Origin: Rhodoferax sp.
GTDB taxonomy: Bacteria; Pseudomonadota; Gammaproteobacteria; Burkholderiales; Burkholderiaceae_C
Reading direction: 5' to 3'
DNA: 9,428 nucleotides
NCBI GenBank assembly: GCA_028711355.1
Contig: JAQTSL010000128.1
Coordinates: 1-9,428 of the forward strand
The notes below the pieces were generated by a model. The model ran no database searches, was not told the DNA's origin, and worked only from the letters and a program-made list of their open reading frames with translations. Position numbers and translations under genes: made by a program. The number at the start of each line of letters is the position of its first letter. Position 1 is the first letter of the stretch. Positions 1 to 5,772 of the stretch are shown in pieces.

Positions 1-559
1 CGTATTCGGCCTCTCCCTGGTAGCCCTGCTCACGCGTGCGGCCGTGCACCGCGAGCATTTGCACGCCTGCGTCTTGGGCAGCGCGCGCCAGCGTGAGCGC
101 ATTTTTGTGTGCCTGGCACCAACCGGTGCGCATCTTTAAAGTGACCGGCACACCCAGCGGCGCGCAGGCCGCCACCACCGCTTGCACGATGTCGATGGCC
201 AGGCGTTCGTTTTGCATCAGCGCCGAGCCAGCCCAGGTGTTGCAAACCTTTTTGGCCGGGCAGCCCATGTTGATGTCGATGATCTGAGCACCGCGATCGA
301 TGTTGTAACGGGCGGCATTTGCCATCATCGGCGGGTCGGTACCAGCAATCTGCACAGCAATCGGCCCGGCTTCGCCAGCATGGTCGGCGCGCCGCGATGT
401 TTTGCGCGAATTCTGCAAATCAGGGCGGCTGGTGATCATCTCGCTGACCGCGTAACCCGCACCGAGGCGCTTGCACAGCGTACGAAACGGACGGTCGGTG
501 ACGCCCGCCATGGGTGCCACAAAGACCGCGTTGGGCAGCAAATACCGGCCGATGTTCAT
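1..559 (-). CDS. dusB: tRNA-dihydrouridine synthase DusB (partial, C-terminus beyond left edge)
   Basis: Flavoenzyme that reduces specific uridines in the D-loop of tRNA to dihydrouridine, using FMN and NAD(P)H in the cytoplasm. The visible 186 residues start MNIGRYLLPNAVFVAPMAG, the FMN-binding first strand of the Dus TIM barrel, followed by VTDRPFR (20-26) and EMITSR (40-45). The motif NMGCPAKKV holds Cys100, the position of the catalytic acid in E. coli DusB. LKMRTGW (141-147) and HGRTR (172-176) supply FMN phosphate and substrate contacts in this family. The start at 559 matches the family N-terminus; no Shine-Dalgarno sequence is visible before it. The barrel's end and the helical tRNA-binding domain lie outside the window. 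In many proteobacteria dusB precedes fis, but that region cannot be seen here. DusC is the main alternative; the Cys100 numbering and the N-terminus favour DusB. Confidence 0.9.
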   Translation of the reverse strand, partial: MNIGRYLLPNAVFVAPMAGVTDRPFRTLCKRLGAGYAVSEMITSRPDLQNSRKTSRRADHAGEAGPIAVQIAGTDPPMMANAARYNIDRGAQIIDINMGCPAKKVCNTWAGSALMQNERLAIDIVQAVVAACAPLGVPVTLKMRTGWCQAHKNALTLARAAQDAGVQMLAVHGRTREQGYQGEAEY

Positions 560-820
560 TGCGCGTGCACGAGGGTGATAAAAAAATTGGGTGAGTCTGC
601 CGCCAGAAAAGCCTGTTTGCCAAAGCACGCAGAACATGGTTGCCGGTCAGGCGGCAGATTCTAACTGCCCAAAAAAGCGGCAACTGGGCGCGAGTGCGAT
701 TCAAAGTGGTGTGTGTATCAGCGCAGACCATCAGACCGCTTTGGCGCAAACTAATGCAGCACGCCCTGCATGACCCTGGCGCACGGCGGGCAGCACGGGC
801 ATTCCTATACTCCAGCCCTC
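560..820. other. Divergent intergenic region dusB/yqaA with inverted repeats
   Basis: This 261-nt stretch separates leftward dusB from rightward yqaA and holds no convincing gene. It contains two overlapping sets of inverted repeats: TCTGCCGCC at 596-604 with GGCGGCAGA at 650-658, and GTTGCCG at 639-645 with CGGCAAC at 678-684. The two cannot form fully at once without crossing. No strong -10/-35 pair for dusB was found; TTTTAT read leftward near 583-588 is a weak candidate. The open frames crossing it show no family resemblance. Confidence 0.5.
806..811 (+). promoter_or_regulatory. Candidate -10 box (TATACT) for yqaA
   Basis: TATACT matches the sigma-70 -10 consensus at five of six positions and ends 9 nt before the ATG at 821. 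No good -35 is present at 16-18 bp. If used, transcription would start about 2 nt from the ATG, giving an almost leaderless mRNA. This placement also argues against the upstream in-frame ATG at 770. Confidence 0.4.
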
Positions 821-1291
821 ATGGAACATTGGATCGACCTGCTGCTCATCTGGCTAGCCCTGCCAAAACACGGCTTGAGCAGCGTTTTTGTCATCGCGTT
901 TGCCTCGGCCACGCTGCTACCGGTGGGTTCAGAACCGGCGGTGTTTGCCCTGGTGCAGCTCAACCCTCACCTGTTCTGGAGCGCGATTGGCATGGCCACG
1001 CTGGGCAACACGTTGGGCGGCGCGGTCACCTGGTGGATCGGTCTGGCGTCGCACCGGGTGGTGGCGCGGCACCAGCACGGCAAGCACCAGTTGCGCGCGC
1101 TTGACTGGCTGGAGCGGCTTGGCCCCAAGGCCTGCCTGCTGGCCTGGTTGCCATTGGTGGGCGACCCGCTGTGCGCGGTGGCGGGCTGGCTCAAACTGCC
1201 GTTCTGGCCCTGCCTGGTCTATATGGCCATTGGCAAGTTTGGACGCTATTTGGTCATAACATCAGCGCTGGTGGTGCTGTTTGGTTCTTGA
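821..1291 (+). CDS. yqaA: YqaA-family (DedA/VTT superfamily) inner-membrane protein
   Basis: Small integral membrane protein of 156 residues, related to E. coli YqaA (COG1238, SNARE-associated/VTT fold). Members of the wider DedA superfamily take part in lipid translocation and membrane homeostasis; the role of YqaA itself is not settled. The diagnostic segment SATLLPVGSEP (29-39) matches the SATLLPG(N)SE motif of YqaA, and it is followed by a glycine-rich membrane segment with GNTLGGAVTWWIGL, then WLPLVGDPLCAVAGWL, and an ending with GKFGRYLVI. The alternating hydrophobic segments suggest three to four membrane passes with partial re-entrant loops. An in-frame ATG at 770 would add 17 polar residues with several histidines, which the family lacks; the start at 821 fits better and follows a -10-like box. 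No Shine-Dalgarno sequence is seen at either start. It is divergent from dusB and 86 nt upstream of the HD-GYP gene. Confidence 0.85.
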   Translation: MEHWIDLLLIWLALPKHGLSSVFVIAFASATLLPVGSEPAVFALVQLNPHLFWSAIGMATLGNTLGGAVTWWIGLASHRVVARHQHGKHQLRALDWLERLGPKACLLAWLPLVGDPLCAVAGWLKLPFWPCLVYMAIGKFGRYLVITSALVVLFGS

Positions 1292-1377
1292 GTCTTGCAA
1301 AACAGACCATCAGCACTGGCGCCAACTGCTTAAGAAAGCGGCACAATCCGCACCAACCCAATCAACACGCCGCCGCC

Positions 1378-2625
1378 ATGCCTATTCAAGCCGACCTGCG
1401 ACAAGTCATCTACGCGCTGTCGGACGCCCTTGACCTGGTGGGTGTCGATGACATTGCGCACGGCAAACGCGTCGGCGTGATGGCGGCCGAATGCGCCAAA
1501 GCCATGAACTGGTCGCAAGACGAGGTGCTGTTCATCTTTGATCTGGGCATCCTGCACGACATTGGCGTATCAAGCACCGCCGCGCACCACCATTTGACGC
1601 ACCAATTCGAATGGACCGGCTCCCCGGCGTATACCCGCTTTGGGCATGACTTGCTGAAAGACTTTTGCCCGCTGGCGCGCATGGCTCTGCCCATTCTTTA
1701 CCATCACACGCGTTGGGACGTGATGGTGCGCGAGGGTGTTTCACCCCAAGTTGCCATCCCCGCGAACCTGATCCTGCTGATGGACCGGGTCGATGCGCTG
1801 ATGGCGCAGCACTACACCAGTGGCAAGATACTGCAACAGCGCGACAGCACGCGCCACGAGATCACCATCCGCAAAGGCTCTTATTTTTCGCCGCGACTGG
1901 TGGACGCGTTTCTGCAAATTTCAGCGCACGAGTCATTTTGGCTGCGCATGGAGCCGCGTGCGCTGGCGGGTTACATGAACGACATGGCTGCGCTGGGCAC
2001 GCCCTACGCCGCCACGCCCGCCGAGTTGCAGCAACTGGCCGAGATTTTTGCCCGCATCGTTGACGCCAAGAGCCCGTTTACCTTTACCCATTCGCGCGGC
2101 GTGGCGCAGGTGGCCGCACGACTGGGGCAACTCCTTGGTTTGGCGCCAGAACAATGCGAAAAGCTGCAAATTGCCGGTTTGCTGCACGACCTGGGCAAGC
2201 TGCGCGTGCCCGACGAAATTCTGGACAAACCGGCTGGACTCGACCAGAACGAACGCCTGCTGATGAACGCGCACAGTTTTGAGACCAAACAGATCCTGCG
2301 CAATATCGACGGCTTTGAAGACATCCAGCTGTGGGCCGGCAGCCACCACGAAGAGCCCGGCGGCCTGGGCTACCCCGACGGCATCGACGCCGCCCAGTTG
2401 CCGATCGAAGCGCGCATCCTGCGCGTGGCAGATATTTTTCAGGCGATGGTGCAAGACCGGCCGTACCGGCAAGGCCTGTCGCTGGAGGCGGCCGGTTTGT
2501 TCATGCACGAGCTGCAAAAGAGCGGGCGCATCGACGCGGCTGTCGGCCAGGCACTGCAAGCGCACCTGCCAGAGCTGCTGGCTGCGGCCCGGCTGGAAGA
2601 TTCGGCAACCGCCGAGGCGGCTTGA
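1378..2625 (+). CDS. Tandem HD / HD-GYP domain protein, predicted cyclic-di-GMP phosphodiesterase
   Basis: Predicted soluble 415-residue protein; HD-GYP domains hydrolyse cyclic di-GMP, so a role in second-messenger turnover is likely. The C-terminal domain (about 220-395) has the full signature: His238 (THSRGV), HDLGK at 270-274, His299, HHE at 323-325, GYP at 331-333 and Asp352 in RVADIF, followed by RPYR. The N-terminal half (about 20-150) is a second HD domain: His28, HD at 60-61, His90, HH at 109-110 and Asp136 are in the same order, but the lysine after HD is Val64 and there is no GYP. No receiver, PAS or membrane segment is present, so there is no obvious sensor apart from the N-terminal HD domain. 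The frame stays open upstream into yqaA, but that extension overlaps yqaA and does not resemble a domain; ATG 1378 begins just before the HD domain. No Shine-Dalgarno sequence is visible. The gene ends 4 nt from convergent ychF. Confidence 0.88.
   Translation: MPIQADLRQVIYALSDALDLVGVDDIAHGKRVGVMAAECAKAMNWSQDEVLFIFDLGILHDIGVSSTAAHHHLTHQFEWTGSPAYTRFGHDLLKDFCPLARMALPILYHHTRWDVMVREGVSPQVAIPANLILLMDRVDALMAQHYTSGKILQQRDSTRHEITIRKGSYFSPRLVDAFLQISAHESFWLRMEPRALAGYMNDMAALGTPYAATPAELQQLAEIFARIVDAKSPFTFTHSRGVAQVAARLGQLLGLAPEQCEKLQIAGLLHDLGKLRVPDEILDKPAGLDQNERLLMNAHSFETKQILRNIDGFEDIQLWAGSHHEEPGGLGYPDGIDAAQLPIEARILRVADIFQAMVQDRPYRQGLSLEAAGLFMHELQKSGRIDAAVGQALQAHLPELLAAARLEDSATAEAA
2609..2620. other. Small GC-rich hairpin at convergent gene ends (weak terminator at best)
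   Basis: CCGCC and GGCGG with two bases between lie at the end of the HD-GYP coding region and just past the ychF stop when read leftward. There is no T-run on either strand, so it is at most a weak or factor-dependent termination element. It is the only hairpin I see where the two convergent genes meet. Confidence 0.2.
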
Positions 2626-2629
2626 AGTT

Positions 2630-3718
2630 TCAGGAACTAAAGAGAAAGTTCATCACGTCGCCGTCTTTGACGACGTAGTCTTTGCCTTCGGCGCGCATCT
2701 TGCCGGCGTCTTTGGCGCCCTGCTCGCCCTTGAAAGCGACAAAATCATCAAAGGCGATGGTCTGCGCGCGGATGTAACCTTTCTCGAAGTCGGTGTGGAT
2801 CACGCCGGCCGCCTGCGGACCGGTGTCGCCCTGGTGGATGGTCCAGGCGCGCACCTCTTTGACACCGGCGGTAAAGTAGGTTTGCAGCCCCAGCAGCTCG
2901 TAGGCAGCGCGGATCAGGCGGTTCAGGCCGGGCTCGTGCAGGCCCATTTCTTCCAGAAACATCTGGCGGTCGTCGTCGCTCATGTCAGCCATTTCGGCTT
3001 CCAGCTTGGCGCAGATGGCCACCACCGGGGCGTGCTGCGCCTGCGCGAAGGCCACCAGTTGGTCCAGCAGCGGGTTGTTGTGAAAGCCGTCTTCGGACAC
3101 GTTGGCGACAAACATGGCCGGCTTGGCGGTAATCAAAAAAAACTGTTTCAAGAGCGGCTGCTCTTCTTTGCTGAACGCTACCGTGCGCACCGGCTTGGTG
3201 TCGTTGAGCGCAATCTGGCAGCGCTCCAGAATGTCCACCAGCTTGGCCGCTTCTTTATCGCCGCCCGATTTGGCGGCCTTTTGGTAGCGTGTCAGCGCTT
3301 TTTCTACCGTGCTCAGATCGGCCAGACACAGCTCGGTCTGGATCACCTCGATGTCGGAGATCGGATCGACCTTGCCAGCCACGTGAATCACGTTGTCGTC
3401 TTCAAAGCAGCGCACCACGTTGATGACCGCGTCGGTCTCACGGATGTGCGCCAGAAACTTGTTGCCCAGACCTTCGCCAGTGCTGGCACCTGCGACCAGA
3501 CCAGCAATGTCAACAAACTCGACCACCGCGCGCTGCACCCGTTCCGGATGCACGATGGCGCTCAAAGCGTCGAGTCGGACGTCGGGCACCTCCACGATGC
3601 CGACATTGGGCTCAATGGTGCAAAAGGGATAGTTCTCGGCCGCGATGCCGGCCTTGGTCAGCGCGTTGAACAGGGTCGATTTACCCACATTGGGCAAGCC
3701 CACGATGCCACATTTCAT
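2630..3718 (-). CDS. ychF: Redox-responsive ribosome-associated ATPase/GTPase YchF
   Basis: Universally conserved Obg-related P-loop protein (OLA1/YchF) that binds ribosomes, hydrolyses ATP in preference to GTP, and dampens oxidative-stress responses. The 362 residues match the usual length (363 in E. coli). The P-loop GLPNVGKST lies at 7-15, ENYPFCTIEPN is the conserved switch region, DIAGLVAGA is G3, and the C-terminus is a TGS domain with QTYFTAGVKEVRAW and the ending DVMNFLFSS. The ATP-preferring G4 segment (NVSED) replaces the NKxD of true GTPases. The start codon is preceded by AGGA (3724-3727, reading leftward) at good spacing, so the start is well supported. It is convergent with the HD-GYP gene and divergent from the hydroxylase; in many bacteria ychF follows pth, which is not seen here. 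Confidence 0.97.
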   Translation of the reverse strand: MKCGIVGLPNVGKSTLFNALTKAGIAAENYPFCTIEPNVGIVEVPDVRLDALSAIVHPERVQRAVVEFVDIAGLVAGASTGEGLGNKFLAHIRETDAVINVVRCFEDDNVIHVAGKVDPISDIEVIQTELCLADLSTVEKALTRYQKAAKSGGDKEAAKLVDILERCQIALNDTKPVRTVAFSKEEQPLLKQFFLITAKPAMFVANVSEDGFHNNPLLDQLVAFAQAQHAPVVAICAKLEAEMADMSDDDRQMFLEEMGLHEPGLNRLIRAAYELLGLQTYFTAGVKEVRAWTIHQGDTGPQAAGVIHTDFEKGYIRAQTIAFDDFVAFKGEQGAKDAGKMRAEGKDYVVKDGDVMNFLFSS

Positions 3719-3723
3719 ACAAA

Positions 3724-3727
3724 TCCT
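3724..3727 (-). promoter_or_regulatory. Ribosome binding site of ychF
   Basis: AGGA read leftward, 5 nt before the ATG at 3718. It fixes the ychF start and is one of only two clear Shine-Dalgarno sequences in the window. Confidence 0.6.
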
Positions 3728-3759
3728 AGGTTCTGCTGCCCGAGCTGGGAAAGCGTTGG

Positions 3760-3765
3760 ATTATC
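3760..3765 (-). promoter_or_regulatory. Candidate -10 box (GATAAT) for ychF
   Basis: GATAAT read leftward matches the -10 consensus at five of six positions and lies about 41 nt upstream of the ychF start. The expected -35 position holds no good TTGACA match. The box abuts the CATGACGC direct repeat (3766-3783), which would occupy the spacer between -10 and -35. Confidence 0.4.
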
Positions 3766-3783
3766 CATGACGCGGCATGACGC
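3766..3783. repeat. 8-bp direct repeat CATGACGC x2 in divergent promoter region
   Basis: CATGACGC occurs at 3766-3773 and again at 3776-3783 with GG between, a 10-bp period, so both copies face the same side of the helix. It lies in the 139-nt region between divergent ychF and the hydroxylase gene, beside the candidate ychF -10 box. It could be a regulator site or chance; no known operator was recognised. Confidence 0.45.
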
Positions 3784-3844
3784 TCGCCTGCGGTCGCGTT
3801 ACCCCAAAAAATGCCCTGCCCCCCAGTCGCCATCAGCTCACTTC

Positions 3845-3850
3845 TACAAT
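3845..3850 (+). promoter_or_regulatory. Candidate -10 box (TACAAT) for the UbiH-family gene
   Basis: TACAAT matches the -10 consensus at five of six positions and ends 7 nt before the ATG at 3858, which puts the expected transcription start on or next to that ATG. It overlaps the alternative ATG at 3849, so that start could not be on an mRNA made from this promoter. The -35 region is poor. Confidence 0.45.
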
Positions 3851-3857
3851 GCCGCGC

Positions 3858-4970
3858 ATGAAGCAACCCCTTGATATTTGCATCCGCGGCGGCGGTATTG
3901 TTGGCCACACGCTGGCGCTGTTGCTGGCGCGCGAGCGGCTGCACATTGGCCTGGTGACACAGCCGATAACTACGACCGGGCCCGACGTGCGCGCCTACGC
4001 GCTGAACGCCAGTTCCCGCGCGCTGCTGGAGTCGGTGCGCTGCTGGCCCGACGCGCGGCACGCCACTGCGGTCACCGATATGCAGGTCTGCGGCGACGAC
4101 GGCGGTGCGGTGCATTTTTCTGCCGCCGAGCTGGCGGTACCGGCGCTGACCTGGATTGTGGATGTGCCGGCGCTGGAAGCCCAGTTGGCCGAGGCGCTGC
4201 GATTTCAGCCACAAATCGAAGTTCTCGACAGTCCACAACCGGCCGCACTAACCGTGGTGTGTGAAGGCAAAACCAGCCAAACCCGCTTCGAGCTGGGCGT
4301 TGAATTTGACGTGGTGCGTTACCCACAACACGCCATTGCCGCGCGCTTGCAATGCGAGCAACCGCACGGGCAGGTGGCACGCCAATGGTTTACGCAGGGC
4401 GAGATACTGGCGTTATTACCGTTGGACGGGCCGCAAGGAAACACCGTGGCCGCGGTCTGGTCGGCGCAGGCAACGCGCGCGCCTGAACTACTGGCCGAAA
4501 CCGATGCCGCCTTTTGCGCCGAGCTTGAGAAAATCAGCCAAGGCAGCCTGGGCACTTTAAAGTTGATCAGCCAGCGTGCCAGTTGGCCGCTGCAAAACGC
4601 GCAGGCCAGCCGCTGGATCGGCAGCAGCGCGGCCGGGCAATCCTGGGCATTGGCGGGTGACGCGGCGCACACGGTGCATCCGCTGGCCGGCCAGGGCCTG
4701 AACCTGGGGCTGGGTGACGTGGCCGAACTGGTGCGCATTCTGCACGCACGCGCTTACTGGCGCAGCGTCGGCGACGCCAAACTGCTGCGTCAGTATGAAC
4801 GTGCCCGGCGCACCGAAGTCAGCACCACCGCGCTGGCCATGGACGGCCTGCAACGCCTGTTCTCGCAGCGTGGCAGCGCCTGGCAGACGCTGCGCAACTG
4901 GGGCATGAAGGGTTTTGACCTGAGTGGCCCGACCAAAGACCGCGCCGCGCGCTACGCTATGGGCTTGTAG
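3858..4970 (+). CDS. UbiH/UbiF/VisC-family FAD-dependent hydroxylase (probable ubiquinone biosynthesis)
   Basis: Predicted class A flavin monooxygenase of 370 residues, of the family that hydroxylates the aromatic ring of ubiquinone precursors using FAD, NAD(P)H and O2. The N-terminal dinucleotide fold has GGGIVGHTLALLLARE (11-26), an Arg in the VRAYALNASSRALLE segment, and a C-terminal FAD motif WALAGDAAHTVHPLAGQG with Gly267-Asp268, followed by LNLGLGDV. The middle 'DG' motif, usually (A)DGxxSxxR, reads CEGKTSQTR with Glu136 in place of Asp. The protein is somewhat short for UbiH (about 390 residues in E. coli), and which ring position it attacks cannot be told from sequence. ATG 3858 was chosen over 3849 and 3777 because the fold begins immediately after it and a -10 box lies just upstream. 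No Shine-Dalgarno is visible. Divergent from ychF, 71 nt before dsbC; the two may share a transcript. Confidence 0.85.
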   Translation: MKQPLDICIRGGGIVGHTLALLLARERLHIGLVTQPITTTGPDVRAYALNASSRALLESVRCWPDARHATAVTDMQVCGDDGGAVHFSAAELAVPALTWIVDVPALEAQLAEALRFQPQIEVLDSPQPAALTVVCEGKTSQTRFELGVEFDVVRYPQHAIAARLQCEQPHGQVARQWFTQGEILALLPLDGPQGNTVAAVWSAQATRAPELLAETDAAFCAELEKISQGSLGTLKLISQRASWPLQNAQASRWIGSSAAGQSWALAGDAAHTVHPLAGQGLNLGLGDVAELVRILHARAYWRSVGDAKLLRQYERARRTEVSTTALAMDGLQRLFSQRGSAWQTLRNWGMKGFDLSGPTKDRAARYAMGL

Positions 4971-5041
4971 CAGTTAGCTGGTGTACGAACTTTTACATCG
5001 ACACCGGCTCAGACCCACTTCCCTCCCTACCGAGAATCCCC

Positions 5042-5767
5042 ATGAAACAACGCCTTTTGCGCGCACCTAGCTTGATCGCCCTGTTGAGCGCCCTGCTGTG
5101 CGCCCCGGTTTTTGCGCAGGACACGGTGATCCGCAAAAACCTGGGTGAGCGCATCCCGCAATTTCCCAAGATCGACGAAATCAGCAAAACCCCGATCCCC
5201 GGTCTTTTTGAGATTCGCGTCAACGGCACCGACATCTACTACACCGACAGTCAGGGCAATTACCTGATCCAGGGCAACCTGATCGATACCCAGCAGCGGC
5301 GCAACCTGACCGAAGAACGGGTGGACAAACTCACGGCGGTCAAATTTGACGCACTGCCGTTCAAAGACGCGTTTACCATCGTGCGCGGCAACGGCAAGCG
5401 CCAACTGGCGGTGTTTGAAGACCCCAACTGCGGCTATTGCAAACGCTTTGAGCGTGATCTGCAAAAGGTCAACAACGTCACGATTCACCTGTTTTTGTAC
5501 CCGATTCTGGGCGTCGATTCAGTTGAAAAATCCAAGGGCATCTGGTGCGCCAAAGACCAGGCCAAAGTCTGGCAAGACTGGATGGTGCGCGACGTGCCGT
5601 TGCCCACGGCCAGTTGCGACACCGCCGCACTCACGCGCAATGTCGAGCTTGGCCGCAAATTCAAAATTACTGGAACCCCCACGCTGATCTTTGCCGATGG
5701 CAGCCGGGTACCGGGGGCGGTGGGTCCCGACCAGGTTGAAAAGCGCCTGGCGCACCCGGGCAGCTAA
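5042..5767 (+). CDS. dsbC: Periplasmic thiol:disulfide isomerase DsbC
   Basis: Periplasmic homodimeric isomerase that reshuffles wrong disulfides in secreted proteins and is kept reduced by DsbD. The 241-residue precursor starts with a signal peptide: MKQRLLR, a hydrophobic run LIALLSALLCAPV, and cleavage predicted after PVFA (Ala25). Residues 27-90 form the DsbC/G N-terminal dimerisation domain (GLFEIRVNGTDIYYTDSQG). The thioredoxin-fold domain has the active site CGYC at 130-133, identical to E. coli DsbC, the cis-proline in GTPT (Thr212-Pro213), and a second cysteine pair, Cys169 and Cys192, at the spacing of the structural disulfide of E. coli DsbC. The start has a weak GAGAA about 7 nt upstream. 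It lies 71 nt after the hydroxylase and 5 nt before the M61 peptidase gene, so it is probably co-transcribed with the latter. Confidence 0.95.
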   Translation: MKQRLLRAPSLIALLSALLCAPVFAQDTVIRKNLGERIPQFPKIDEISKTPIPGLFEIRVNGTDIYYTDSQGNYLIQGNLIDTQQRRNLTEERVDKLTAVKFDALPFKDAFTIVRGNGKRQLAVFEDPNCGYCKRFERDLQKVNNVTIHLFLYPILGVDSVEKSKGIWCAKDQAKVWQDWMVRDVPLPTASCDTAALTRNVELGRKFKITGTPTLIFADGSRVPGAVGPDQVEKRLAHPGS

Positions 5768-5772
5768 GCGCA

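Noticed and set aside
770..820. Upstream start for yqaA
   Set aside because: The added 17 residues are polar and His-rich, absent from the family, and would lie upstream of the best -10 box.
1171..1377. N-terminal extension of the HD-GYP frame
   Set aside because: It overlaps the yqaA coding region in another frame and shows no domain; the HD fold starts just after the Met at 1378.
1933..2565. 210-codon open frame antisense to the HD-GYP gene
   Set aside because: It lies wholly opposite the conserved HD-GYP domain and has no recognisable features.
2279..3874. 531-codon open frame on the plus strand across ychF
   Set aside because: It is antisense to ychF, whose family match and ribosome binding site are unambiguous; the frame is open because of GC-biased codon positions and has no family resemblance.
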